Part shown: positions 35,432-46,355 of the stretch, one piece after another
Position numbering within the stretch: position 1 is the stretch's first letter
How the letters are laid out: every line of letters starts with the position of its first letter
NCBI GenBank assembly: GCA_033675265.1
Contig: JAUJYZ010000355.1
Coordinates: 62,001-126,000, forward strand
Direction of reading: 5' to 3'
Source of the DNA: Actinostola sp. cb2023
Lineage: Eukaryota > Cnidaria > Anthozoa > Actiniaria > Actinostolidae
DNA length: 64,000 nt
Notes under the pieces: generated by a model
Seen by the model: only the letters and a program-made list of their open reading frames with translations
Told to the model about the DNA's origin: nothing
The model's database searches: none
Made by a program: the position numbers and the translations under genes

Positions 35432-38400
35432 TTAAGGACCCTTTCTGCTTTTCTTTAACCACTGGTACACTTGTTCCACTTCACTCAATTGTGGAAGAGT
35501 AAAAGGGCCAACACCCACAACAGCAACAGGGCCATAAAACACGCACGAACTGTGACATCTATCAATGTCATCACGTCTTGGCCAGGCGAACACTTTTGCT
35601 CCACTGCAAACTGTAGAGTGCAGGAATTTGAAATCGACGAAACCTGCACCATCATAACTTCCTAGGACTCGGCCAAAGTAGTACGTCTTCTGATATTCTA
35701 CAGCGTAGTATCTATCCTGTTGAACAAAAGGGCGAGTAAAACTGTGCAGCTCTTTCTCATGCAACTCCAAGATCATGTGACGCCTGAAGTTATGGCTATC
35801 GCTGTATGGAACTGGAGATTGCAGTAAGCATCTGGCATACAAGCATATAAACAAACCACAGTCGAAGCTGTTTAGCTGTTGTGGGATATCCTTCGGAGTG
35901 TTTGTGTAAAAGCGCCACTGCTTTTTGTCAAGGCTGCTGTCAACGTCCTCTAACAACTTCCACATCTTTTGGATGGCATTCTCTGCTGATGGCTTTGTAA
36001 ATGACCCTGCTAAGCTGTCCAAAACTAGAATTTCTTTTTCTTTTGGAAGAACAACAAGAAGGAACCAATGCTTGCTTTGGCCAGGGTTACATGGAACCAG
36101 AACAACGTCTTGCTCCATCAGAGGGGCTTTCCCCTTCAGCAGATCTTGAGTTGACATCCTGCCTGCAGGCCCCTTCTCGAATGCCTCCCACCCCAGACTT
36201 TCTGCTTGCACACCTTTGGAAGAACCTGTGCTTGTAATGATATCGAAGTAGGCCTCAATGACAAAGTTAGTCAGGTATTTATCTTCGTCGCGTGGTTTGC
36301 AACCATGAAGACCTTGAAGATCTTTTTCATCAAGCACACTGCTGCCTTTGGACCTAACTGAACCATCGAGCAAACAATTCAGGAGGGGTTCTTTCTGCTC
36401 TGGGAAAACACAAGTTGTTTGTGCGTTGAATCTGGTGGCTGTATTCTTGAGCAGTCCATAATGCACGTCTGTGGCTGGTAACACCCTGGGTGAATGCTGA
36501 GTGTTATCAGCCGTGGACTGATCACTGCCAATCTCTGTACTTCTTTCATCTGTTGGTTTCACATTAAGAAACGTACGAAGAGAGGCTCTGAAAAGCTTTC
36601 CCCGGTCTGCCGATTTGACACTTTTTTTTTTACACTAATTTTCTTCCTTTTGTGGGGCTGACTGGAATCTGCGGCATCGCTTTTGGTTCTTTTTCGTACT
36701 TTCTCTGTACTTAAATAAGGCTTAGGTGTAGGTTGCTGGCGTCTTTCTTGAGCAACCTTGAACAATCTTGGAAACTCTTTTGGAGTGTCTCTTGGCACTG
36801 GCTTCTCTTTTGGAGTGTCTCTTGGCACTGGCTTCTCTTTTGGAGTGTCTCTTGGCACTGGCTTCTCTTTTGGAGTGTCTCTTGGCACTGGCTTCTCTTT
36901 TGGAGTGTCTCTTGGCACTGGCTTCTCTTTTGGAGTGTCTCTTGGCACTGGCTTCTCTTTTGGAGTGTCTCTTGGCACTGGCTTCTCTTTTGGAGTGTCT
37001 CCTGGCACTGGCTTCTCTTTTGGAGTGTCTCTTGGCACTGGCACTGGCTTCTCTTTTGGAGTGACTTTGTCAGCCATGTTTGTCGTTTCAGGACGTGTGG
37101 TAGTTGGTTTGCTCTGCTGTTCCCTTTCTTGCTGAATCGAAGACTTCACTCGAAGATTCCAATTTAGGAAATGGAATGCTTTAATTGAGCTTTCATCTAG
37201 AGATCTTCGTTTCTCACCAAGAATTTCTTTGTAGGCAGAAAACGATCGTTCTACATCGTAAGAGCCGATGGTAGTTGTACAATAGCATGATGCCAAATTG
37301 TAGAGCTCAGGTAGATTGCTTGCCTTTGATTTCCAAAACAACTTCAGGTCCACCTTTCCATCCGTGCTGTTCTTAACAGCCGAAGGACCCAGGATGTTGA
37401 CATAAAGTTCCCACTCATTCCTTGAAACTTCTTCAAATCCAGGGATGCTATCTATGGAATCAAAGTTGAGATCCACATCAATAAGATTTCTCGGATCTAG
37501 GACTTGAATCTGATCTAGAAACTTTGAAGCTGGCTGTGCCCCATCCACAACATACTTGCTAAGTTTCTTATGAGCAGCGAGAAAAGCTGAACTGAAGAGA
37601 CACAACAATTCTTTCTTCTCGTGGCTGCTGAAATTGAAGTCCCCTTTGAAACAATATCCAAGATCTTCTTCCTCCAGGGAAGTGTTCACATGAAGGTAGT
37701 TTAATAAATTCTCCATTTGTTTTATGTGCCTGAGTGACGTTTGGCATTCTCTCCTGAAAATAATTCAGGAAAATCATGAAAGTGGGTGCCTTGACTTTCA
37801 GAAAGGCAAGTTGTGCGTGAAGGTTCTTCATAAAACGTTGGTCTTGGTACATTTCTTCTAATCGTAGGAGGGAATTACTAGCAGCATTTCGTCCCCGACT
37901 AAGTTCTTCTTGAACAAAATCTTCGAAGAGGAAACAGTAATCAGCATGGTAAAGAACAGAGTCAAACCAGGCACTCCAGCTTTTGGTTGTTGGGTTCGGT
38001 GGCATAACGACACTGTCTTCTGAATTAAGAGCCCCTTTTAGGAAATTCAGAAATCTGCTTTTCCTTCCACTGGGAACGAAGAAGAGATTACGGAAACACT
38101 TCACAAACTCAGTGACCTCTTTGAAGCTCTTTTTAAAATCAGAGGCTGCAAGATTTACTATGTGGCTGTGGCAGGTGATGTGAATGCAAAAAGGAAATAA
38201 GCAGGATAATGTGTCACAAAAATGCCTTTTTCATGTATGGCACGTTGTCGGAGTTAAAAACGCGGACATTGTCATAGTCTATGCCGTATTCATGCACAGT
38301 TTTCACAACCGCCCGAGACACTGTTCTGTTGTTGGTTTCATGTAAAAAAGCGGAGTCGAGTAAATATGCAACAGAGTTCCCATTGGGTGAAAGTTCGTCG

Positions 38401-38883
38401 AAATCGAGTAAAACAGCCATTACATCAAGCACACATCTGCCTTCTGTGTCACTCAGCTCGTCCACAATCAAAGCCACTTGTTTGTTTTTTACCATCTCTT
38501 TCAGCTCATCCTTTTCAGCCTGATACACATCAAAGAGATAATAATCTCGTAACTGTGAACATTTAGGAATGGCTCCGCCATTTTTAACTCGAGATTGAAG
38601 AAATTTTCTCACATGCGGGTTATCAGACTTGTTCAGCGGAATGTTTGCAGCAGCACATACACCAATCCACTCGTGGCAAATTCTAACTTTCTCAACTTGT
38701 GCATCTGTTTTGCAGTTTAAAGCTGTTATAAGGGTTTGCTGCTTGCCACTTTTTTGTTTTTCTCCACTTTCTCTTTGTGTGAGACAGCTCTAAGATGTCT
38801 CTCCACTACAGACTTTCGTAAGTGATCAATCACAACATTGCACGCCGAGCAGAACAGCAGGCCATCGTCAGCGTGAAATGTGC
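35432..38883 (-). pseudogene. hAT transposase fused (or adjacent) to a ULP1/SENP-like cysteine protease
   Basis: Starting after a TTGTAG acceptor at about 38883, a BED-type finger reads CSACN...VVERHLRAVSH. The hAT core follows (VALIVDELSDTEGR, FNSDNVPYMKK, CHSHIVNLAAS). The dimerisation region reads LPELYNLASCYCTTTIGSYD with VERSFSAYKEIL...RRSLDE (about 37330-37180). Then come about nine 10-residue repeats (TPKEKPVPRD, 37060-36770), a basic stretch and a C48-type protease domain: SKHWFLLVV (His), ILVLDSLAG (Asp), PQQLNSFDCGLFICLYA (Gln and Cys), about 36100-35830, with stop at 35432. Frame breaks near 38760, 38210, 37730 and at an A10 run (36622-36631) interrupt it; correcting the last would make transposase and protease one protein. 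Catalytic residues of the protease are all present. Confidence 0.78.
36772..37064. repeat. 30-bp coding minisatellite
   Basis: Nine to ten copies of TGGAGTGTCTCTTGGCACTG plus GCTTCTCTTT, nearly identical, encoding the TPKEKPVPRD repeats on the minus strand. One copy has CCTGGCAC instead of CTTGGCAC and the last has an extra GGCACT. Confidence 0.97.
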
Positions 38884-39088
38884 CTACAATACAATAACCT
38901 TTATTTTAACTCGAAATTAGGTATCAAATACATAATTACTCGTGCCCAGGCCTTTGGCCGGCACAAGTTGAAAAACACAGCCCGTATTTTTTGTTTGTTT
39001 GTTTTACTGGGAAGAGAGATTACATATCGCAAACCAATCAGGAAGCAACGGAGGTCAAAGAGAAAGTTCAGCTGTCAAATTCACTCAC

Positions 39089-39378
39089 GTAAAGATCTCA
39101 AGCAGGTCTTTATTGCACGATCTAAGCCTACGAGCACGAATGTAGGGAGCAAGTAGTAGATACAAGAATAATACACTATATGTATAGTAAAGATCTCAAG
39201 CAGGTCTTTATTGCACGATCTAAGCCTACGAGCACGAATGTAGGGAGCAAGTAGTAGATACAAGAATAATACACTATATGTATAGTAAAGATATCAAGCA
39301 GGTCTTTATTGCACGATCTAAGTCTACGAGCACGAATGTACGGAGCAAGTAGTAGATACAAGAATAATACACTATATG
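39089..39378. repeat. Three-copy tandem repeat, about 97-bp unit
   Basis: Each unit starts GTAAAGATCTCAAGCAGGTC and ends AATACACTATATGTATA; the third has ATATC for ATCTC and a few other changes. Non-coding. Confidence 0.95.
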
Positions 39379-39983
39379 TATTTTAATGTAATTTAATTCG
39401 ATTAAAACTGTTCAAGGTTTTAGCACTTTCTGAATTAATTGATTGATTAATTATATTACGATGCGCGTGTGATTGGTTGCCAGGATATGATTGACAGCGA
39501 ATATATATATTTTTTGGTATTTGGCTTTCAAATACCATGCGGATATTCTTCGATTTATCAAGGAAATTCAATGTTGAAAGAAAAACATTCAAAATCCATA
39601 AATCATCAATAAATTATACCCTTTTAGGTATTACGTTGTCAGAAGACGATTACGAATGGTTTCTAGAGGCTCATGAGGATACCAAACACCGGTGTGAAAT
39701 TATCCTCTTTCAATATATTAAATGTATCTCAATTTTTTTAAACAAATACTATCATTTTTAGATTGTCCTTGCTTTAAACATTTATTTCCCAAAGTTTTAA
39801 GCTTGTAGACCATTCCATGACAGAATAATACTAAAATACGTATTATAAACATGTCATCGACCATTGTGACGTATTTTGCAGTCTAAAATGGTGAAATCAA
39901 AAAAACAATCAACTGTTCGCGCCGTTATTTCTTGGTTGGCAGCACTTTGACTCGAGAGTCAGCTGTTGTTTTTGTGCTTTATA

Positions 39984-40490
39984 ATGACAAAATGACTGAA
40001 AACCCTAACGAAGAAGCAATTTCACAGTCTTCTCAGCTAGAAGAGGACTTACAGAAACTCGAAGAAGAATCCATGCTCCAAAAACACGAGGAGACAAATT
40101 AAACTTTGTGGGGAATTAATGAAAAAGTTCAGTGACTGCACGGTGCGCCGTGCAGTCACTTCAAAAATCAAAAATTTCGATTTTTGAAAATTCATATCTT
40201 CGCAATTTGTGAAGCGATCTTTTCCAAACAACACATGTTTACTAATTTCAACGAGCTCTTTCCAGGTATGATAATATATATTTTTTCCTATGTCTCCTAT
40301 AAGTTTTAATATTACATGTCCTTTTACTTTAATACAGAATTGAGCAGCATTCTTCGCAGATTTTATGCAGAGTTTAAGACAAACCAGAAGAAGGATCTCA
40401 CACCAATTTAGTGCCTTGACCGGTATCACAGCTGCAAGAGACCGTAGTAGCTCCATTCCCGGCGGCGAATTTGATTTGATTGAATGTAAG
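39984..40490 (+). pseudogene. Fragment resembling a Crypton-derived DUF3504/KCTD1-like protein
   Basis: A short acidic first segment starts at ATG 39984 (MTKMTENPNEEAISQSSQLE) and stops at 40101. A second segment after the acceptor TAATACAG (about 40335) reads LSSILRRFYAEFKTNQKK and, after a frame change, FSALTGITAARDRSSSIPGG, ending at GTAAG near 40487. The pattern LS..LR.FYAE....LTGI.AA.DR is what I remember from the N-terminal part of tyrosine-recombinase-derived DUF3504 proteins. Several stops; inside the hAT element on the opposite strand, so probably a nested insertion or captured fragment. Confidence 0.4.
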
Positions 40491-40951
40491 TTTGTCTTCG
40501 TCGAGCGAAACCCGCTCACTTCAGTTCAGGCAAATTAAACTTCCAGTTCAGTGATTGTTCAATTGTTTTAACACTTCTAAATGACTATTTCTTTGCTGTT
40601 GATGGAATTATGCTATTTTTTCTTTCAAGAAAACTTAATTTTTAAAGCTTAATTAAGCTTACTTATGAATTCATGTAGTTTACGACACCGAGTTCGTGGA
40701 ATCTTTTGAAAAACGTGCAGCAGTGAGTTTACCTGTGGGGTATTTTCTTGCCCTCTCTTTTGCAGTGATGTTCACTGCAAGGTGCGATCTTTTTTTTTCT
40801 CATCTGGTTTGGAAGCCACTTTCAGCACAAACTTATCCATGTCTTTTAAAACATGGCCAGCCGCGTCGTTTTACTTACACCAAGCGACCGAATGGCATAT
40901 AAAGTAGGCCAAATTCAGAAACATAACCCCCCTCCCCCTATAATCCTGACT

Positions 40952-40985
<34 letters not shown>

Positions 40986-41284
40986 CCCCCCCCCATTCGC
41001 GATGATTTGTAGCCGCAAGAAAAAAAGCCCATTGTTTAATCCGGCCTGCCACAGGAAGACCGCCGTAACTAGTGCCAGGCCTCCAAGGCATTCCACGCAT
41101 AGAACGCCTAGATGATATTTACACATTCGTGTTGCAGAAAGAACGGGATTGTTGAGGATTGTTGAGGGGATTGTGAGGTGTTTTCAAAGGTAAAAACTCT
41201 GAAATAACGTTCAACTGTCAATGAAAGTTTAAATAAAGCGAATATTTGCTTTGGATTTGTTCATATTGTGCTATTTTTCATGAA
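40491..41284. other. Non-coding right part of the hAT element
   Basis: Contains a C tract at 40953-40994 (30 C, one T, 11 C) and AT-rich spacer. The plus-strand frame near 40690-40780 looks mildly coding (TEFVESFEKRAAVSLPVGYF) and may be another piece of the Crypton-like pseudogene. Nothing else seen. Confidence 0.4.
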
Positions 41285-41378
41285 TTACGCGGACATCGGT
41301 GAATTACGCGATCGGATGCGATTTGAGGCCAATTGTGCGAAATCGCACCATCGCGTAATATCAGAGGGCCTGACTATC

Positions 41379-41868
41379 TTTGTTTTCAAGTCGTAAAAGA
41401 AATAGAGTATATGCATAGATCGTAGTTTAGTGCATTCCTGGTTGAAAGCTTCAGGCATCAAAGACAGCGCTTGGGCATGATGTAACATAGTGGTAATATA
41501 GCATTGCTTGTATCGTTTGTCTAAATGGCTCTGGAAGTGTAATAGCAATCCAGTATTCCTACGTTTTCTGTAGACCTGTGTTTCCAGTTTGGCACCTTTC
41601 TTGATGATATCCATGGCAAGAAACAATGATACATTGTACCATCATTTCCCTGACGATGGGTCTGGAACCCGAAAGCTCGGAATAAATCCGTCAAAAAATA
41701 GCGTAGATGAAGCTTATTGTCTTGATTTTTTTCCAAAAATGTTTGATGGATTCTTTCAATGGATACAAAGAACTGTAACTTTACAGTTGTAAGTGGATCT
41801 TGGATGTGATCTCGGAGATTCTTGAAGGACTGGCTAGATGTGATCTTGCTCTTTGGTAGTTTTGTCAC
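41379..41868 (-). pseudogene. Penelope-like reverse transcriptase fragment
   Basis: The minus strand near 41640-41400 reads FLAMDIIKKGAKLETQVYRK, NTGLLLHFQSHLDKRYKQC and MLHHAQALSLMPEAFNQECTKLR. This block (LET.VYRK.TNTGLLLH.QSHVD.RYK, then EECD.LR) is characteristic of the C-terminal RT region of Penelope-like elements. Upstream codons (41868-41640) are shifted in frame. The hAT element interrupts its downstream end at ACTATC. Confidence 0.65.
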
Positions 41869-42114
41869 TTCTGTAGCTATTAGTTAGCTATTTATCTACG
41901 TTATTAGCTATTGACGTAGGTTAGCCTTCTGCTTATTATAAATAGCTTGATCACTTGTTATTTATGAATACTGACATTATTGACAGTCTGCCACATATTT
42001 TTTGTTATGTTTCTTGGTCAAAACTGGTCACGTGGTACAATTTCACTAGACGCTAATATCTTTTAGTTTTGAGATGATATCTCCCAATTTTGAGAAAAAT
42101 GAAATTATCTAAAT

Positions 42115-42330
42115 ACTCCAGTTTCGCGTTGTTTAGAGATGACCGCTGTCCTTGACAAAAGACGCATTTGTACAGGGTTAGCCTCGATTCAGAAAACAGT
42201 CCGTGCAATTCAAAAATGTTTCTATTGTTTAATGTCAACATTTGTTCGTGTTGTTGTTGATAGTTGTGAATAATTTACACTGACTCGAGGCTAACCCTGT
42301 ACAAATGCGTCTGTTGTCACAACGGGATCT
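42115..42330. mobile_element. Foldback MITE, partial
   Basis: GACGCATTTGTACAGGGTTA with GCCTCGA (about 42160) is repeated inverted as TCGAGGCTAACCCTGTACAA (about 42285). The outer flank ACTCCAGTTTCGCGTTG matches the ends of the complete relative at 44526-44752. Confidence 0.7.
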
Positions 42331-42501
42331 GTGAACGCGAAAAGGCACTATTGTAATGGCAGAACAACAATTCCGTTTTGGAGAGTGACCTGGAAATAAA
42401 GGTGGTAGACAAAACAGTCCGAAAAACGCGAAAAAGTAAACTAAGCAAAAAATGTGGGTTTTCCGAGCTGAGTATTTTATTTACAGAAGACGGCCAGCTG
42501 T

Positions 42502-43178
42502 CTATTTTTCGGCCATCTCTGAGCCGCGGACATTATCAGCCGATATACCAGTCACCAAAAGGGGTTTATTTACTAAATATTTGTCACATAAGCACTGCAT
42601 ATTTTGTAGATATGGGTGCCCATCGCTTTCTTCATAGCCCGTCTCCCTTTTTGTTACATAGCGCCACACACTATCGTTGTTGTGATGGACACTGGAGTAG
42701 TGGACGCTCACTCCAAACCTTTCCTGTAAAACCCTCTTGTAAAGCAGCCATCTCTGCAATTTGTAGAGGTTGAGAACCATATGATAATGCTGGCCATTAT
42801 CACTATGGTTCTTTGCTGGTCCATTATTCATTATTCATACATGGCTTTTGCTGGGGTTTTCGCTGCTTCTCCGATTTTCTTTGCCTGATTTTGATTCGCT
42901 TGTGGATGGTTGTACTTGCCCTTTTTCAAATTCACTGGGTAAGCATGCACGGTCTGTTGTTACTGCCCATCGCTTTCTTCATAGCCCGTCTCCCTTTTTG
43001 TTACATAGCGCCACACACTATCGTTGTTGTGATGGACACTGGAGTAGTGGACGCTCACTCCAAACCTTTCCTGTAAAACCCTCTTGTAAAGCAGCCATCT
43101 CTGCAATTTGTAGAGGTTGAGAACCATATGATAATGCTGGCCATTATCACTATGGTTCTTTGCTGGTCCATTATTCAT
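42502..43178 (-). pseudogene. Tandemly duplicated exon resembling an HUH (Rep-like) endonuclease domain
   Basis: Two copies of a 349-bp unit (about 42617-42965 and 42966-43314) each encode on the minus strand an NGQHYHMVLNLYKLQRWLLY segment, then FGVSVHYSSVHHNNDSVWRY and VTKRETGYEESDG. HYH fits the two-histidine metal motif and YVTK, 41 residues later, the YxxK motif of HUH nucleases; spacing and the KRW...K pattern agree with Rep-like proteins of eukaryotic elements as I remember them. The first-motif strand and any helicase are not seen. The left copy continues to a stop at 42502, the right copy stops after SDGQ. Probable decayed mobile-element fragment; function is inference. Confidence 0.42.
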
Positions 43179-43314
43179 TATTCATACATGGCTTTTGCTG
43201 GGGTTTTCGCTGCTTCTCCGATTTTCTTTGCCTGATTTTGATTCGCTTGTGGATGGTTGTACTTGCCCTTTTTCAAATTCACTGGGTAAGCATGCACGGT
43301 CTGTTGTTACTTAA

Positions 43315-43738
43315 GGCCGGAAATGTCAGACTTCAGGACGGACGTTAGTTCATGGACTTAAATGTTGATTCCAATTATTGGGATTCAACAGGTTACTGAA
43401 AACCAACCTTAGAAATTTCTTTATGTCTCTCAATTGCAAAATAGCTTTTCAACATTCTCTTGAATGTCCTCAATTATTATTTTTTTTTGTGGGGACCATC
43501 CTTTGATATTAATGGTTTCTGCTTTTTTATGATATGCATTCCTCAAAAGGATATTATCATTTTTTAAATCGACAAATTAAAACAAATTTGCTTAAAACAT
43601 AGGTACTGTTATGGTGGATTTATCCTTTGTAATATATTGCATTGATAATGACCAACTAATTTCTTACACATTTAAAATATATGTAATGTTTAATTGGGAT
43701 GACATATGTACATTCATGCTATTTGCGTCTATTTCCTC
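43315..43738. other. AT-rich spacer
   Basis: No gene, RNA or clear repeat seen between the duplicated exon and the tandem array. Confidence 0.5.
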
Positions 43739-44040
43739 TAAAGATACCATAAATTTATGCTTCCCCTGAACTAAATGAAGGAAGCCATACATTTATGCTT
43801 TCCCTGAACTAAATGAAGGAAACCATAAATCTATGCTTTCCCTGAACCAAATGAAGGAAGCCATAAATTTATGCTTTCCCTGAACCAATTGAAGGAAGCC
43901 ATACATTTATGCTTTCACTGAACTAAATGAAGGAAGCCATAAATTGATGCTTTCCCTGAACCAAATGAAGGAAGCCATAAATCTATGCTTTCCCTGAACC
44001 AAATGAAGGAAGCCATAAATCTATGCTTTCCCTAAACCAA
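43739..44040. repeat. About 41-bp tandem repeat
   Basis: Seven degenerate copies of CCATAAATTTATGCTTTCCC followed by TGAACTAAATGAAGGAAG. Non-coding. Confidence 0.93.
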
Positions 44041-44175
44041 ATAGCCAGGCACAGAAACGCGTGTCTAGCTAAAATGATATCTGATTTTTATATTCAAATT
44101 CTGTTGGTGTCGCAAAGACTGAATAACGATTTGTGAGGTGACTAAATAACGTTGTCGCATTGAAAACAACAAGCA

Positions 44176-44365
44176 CGAAGCCAAGACCGAAGTGAATGCT
44201 GGTTTTGTGTTGGCAAATTATTCAAATCAGATCTATTTTCTAAGGAACGAGCACGTGAAAATGTTCACATTTTATAATTTATTAGTCCTTATAGAAACAT
44301 TCAATTGTGATCGATTTCACTAATTTCCAGCACAAAACCAGCATTCACTTCGGTCTTGGCTTGGC
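44176..44365. mobile_element. Palindromic MITE, about 190 bp
   Basis: AAGCCAAGACCGAAGTGAAT with GCTGGTTTTGTG at the left recurs inverted as CACAAAACCAGC with ATTCACTTCGGTCTTGGCTT at the right. Confidence 0.88.
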
Positions 44366-44525
44366 ACTTCTTGCTTTGAATGGGACAACGTTAATGGCCG
44401 AGAACTGCCATTTATTTTGTTCTTGATTTTTCGTTGATTTTTAATTTTATTTCTTTTTTACTTACAATAAAAACATAAAGTAGTTTGTAAGGCTTCGTCA
44501 AGCGCAAATAAAAACGAGCCCAGAC

Positions 44526-44752
44526 GGGAATACTCCAGTTTTGAGTTGTGCACCGCTGTACTCCTTGACGAAAGACGCATTTGCTCAGCCTTAGCCTCAA
44601 TTCAGTGTAAATTATGCACATATACCGACGAGAACGCGAAAAGGAAACCATTTTTAATTCCACGGATTTCTCTGGATTGAGGCTAAGCCTGAGTAAACGT
44701 GTCTTTTGTCAAGGAGTACAGCGGTGCATAAACAACTCGAAACTGGAGTATT
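44526..44752. mobile_element. Complete foldback MITE
   Basis: Arms of about 85 bp: ATACTCCAGTTTTGAGTTGT, GCACCGCTGTACTCCTTGAC and GCCTTAGCCTCAATTCAG on the left have inverted counterparts on the right ending AACTGGAGTAT. Related to the partial copy at 42115-42330. Confidence 0.85.
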
Positions 44753-44811
44753 GAACCAGTGACCTACTGGATACTAGTCAGGTGCTATAAACACTGAGCC
44801 AGTGGAACTCG
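44745..44811 (-). repeat. tRNA-like sequence (probable tRNA-derived SINE head)
   Basis: On the minus strand, TGGCTCAGTG resembles an A box, CTAGTAT a loop with anticodon-like AGT, and GGTTCAATACTCC a B box, with tRNA-like spacing. Stem pairing is imperfect, so this is not called as a functional tRNA. It overlaps the end of the foldback MITE. Confidence 0.4.
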
Positions 44812-44929
44812 TATGATTGAAACTTATAACCAAACCGAGCAAGTTGTACACAATGTTGTAGTTTCGCGAGCTAAAAGCTGTAGCCATGTAAATGGTAAGC
44901 AAGTCATGACTTGAGCAAGTTGCGTGCGA

Positions 44930-45275
44930 CAGCCGCGGCTACACGAGCGTTTTGCTTGCACAGGCGACGCGATTTTTTGAAATAACCATGCGCGGTGAAA
45001 ATCGCCTGTGTAGCCACCCTTGCACAGGCGATGCGACAGCTGAAAAAATCGCAAAAAAAAAAGTCATGATAGATTAAATGAGTTTAACTTTTTGTGACGT
45101 GTAGCCACTTGTTGCACCTTATCTAGCCAATAAGGTGCAACAACGAAATCGAGGCTTTGGTTTTTCAAATTGGCGGCCTTTAATCACCAGCATTTGTCAC
45201 CGCGTTGGTGATTTCAAAAAATTGCGTTGACTGTGCAAGCAAAAAATCACTCGTGTAGCCGCCGTGGCTTTAAGG
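44930..45275. mobile_element. Foldback MITE, about 340 bp
   Basis: GACAGCCGCGGCTACACGAG and TTTTGCTTGCACAGGCGACG near 44930-44970 have inverted counterparts near 45222-45270 (TGTGCAAGCAAAAAATCACT, CGTGTAGCCGCCGTGGC). An internal GCACAGGCGATGCGAC copy lies near 45023. Confidence 0.75.
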
Positions 45276-46174
45276 TCCTGTTACACGCACACTTTTCCGT
45301 GCCTTGCCTCGCCAAAAAAATGTTGCAAGTTGCAACCGTCATGTTACATGGCAATTTTTTGTTGCAATCAGCTTCGCAAAAAAAACCAGGTCAGTACGAT
45401 GTTTATATTTTCCTCGCTGCTGATTGGATAGCGCTCTAATTGTAGCCACACAAGTTGCACAAACCAAGTCATACGCACTGACGAATAATAATCTACGACG
45501 TGAAAACTCACTTGTCAAATTTCTCGGGTGCTGATCCACTTGAGTTTTGAACATTTTATGGCGTCATCCATTGTAGATAAGAGTACAGACAATGGAAAAC
45601 CATGTTCGATTTGTTAATTACAACAATATTAAGCAGAAAATGCTCCCAAAGCGAAAAATTAATTTGAAAGAAAAACTGATTCAAGTGCGCGCTGGTTCCG
45701 TGCTCGAGTGAAACGTCATTCTATGTGTCTGTCCTCTTATCATTGAAACTCTCCTTATTTGGACTTCAAAATATTTTGAAATTCTTGTCATATTGATTGG
45801 TTCTAAACCTTTAGTATTAAATTTTTAGAACCAATCAATTTGTCCTCTTATCGACAATGACTTTTATCCGATTAGCGAGCGATAAATTTGACAAGTGTTG
45901 TAAAAAGTGAAATGAACATTATTCGTCAGTGCTCACACCGTCGTTCTCACCTTCCGAACCCGTCCTATAATTTTCTGGAAACCTTACAAACTGTTTTACG
46001 AACTATTACCAAGCGAAAACATTAATCTACAAATAAAAACATAGTTATAGACACAAAATAATGATGCAGTTCGAAAAGCTTTGTAACGTACAATACACTT
46101 ACCTTACTGTACTGTATTCTGCCTTTCTATGAAGTCCACCAATTATTGTTACAGTAACGCCTTTGATGTCCTCT
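45276..46174. other. Non-coding DNA with MITE fragments
   Basis: A segment near 45280-45380 has repeated phrases CCTGTTACACGCACAC and CATGTTACATGGCAATTTTT typical of another MITE family, and CTTATC/TCAATTTGTCCTCTTATC phrases near 45735 and 45835 are imperfect inverted copies. No gene seen. Confidence 0.4.
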
Positions 46175-46355
46175 CTATTTTTGAAAGACGGTTATTTTAT
46201 CTGCTATCCCGATCCATGGTTGCTGTGTGTTCATGCACAAATCATTTTCCTTGAGGGCATTCACAAGCTCACTGACAAGCTTCACGTCCAGAGCTCTATC
46301 AGTCCCCATTTTTCGGCAGGATCTTTCAATTCTTTTACGCGCAAATGATATCGTC
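46175..46355 (-). other. Possible terminal exon, unknown protein
   Basis: After the acceptor TTTTTATAG the minus strand stays open for about 59 codons and includes KMGTDRALDVKLVSELVNAL and NTQQPWIGIADKITVFQK before a stop. The composition is protein-like and the acceptor is good, but no upstream exon was identified. I do not recognise the family. Confidence 0.35.

Larger units (their letters stand above)
34688..41372 (-). mobile_element. hAT-type transposon, 6685 bp, carrying a transposase joined to a ULP1-like protease
   Basis: Ends are CAGGCCCTCTGATA (left) and TATCAGAGGGCCTG (right), flanked by ACTATC. Subterminal repeats with ATTGTGCGG, ATTACGCGG and GCCGATT phrases fill 34700-35100, and matching AATTACGCG and AATTGTGCG motifs occur at 41280-41360, which is typical of transposase-binding subterminal arrays. 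The minus-strand gene runs 38883 to 35432. The 38.9-41.3-kb part holds a 3-copy tandem repeat, a Crypton-like pseudogene on the plus strand and a long C tract. The whole element is inserted in a Penelope-like remnant. Confidence 0.85.

Noticed and set aside
36733..37167. Long plus-strand ORFs of LLECLLALAS or FGVSLGTGFS repeats
   Set aside because: They are antisense shadows of the 30-bp coding minisatellite; the minus strand has the hAT context.
44745..44811. A functional tRNA gene with anticodon AGT
   Set aside because: The A and B boxes are recognisable but the stems pair poorly and it merges with a foldback repeat; more likely a SINE remnant.
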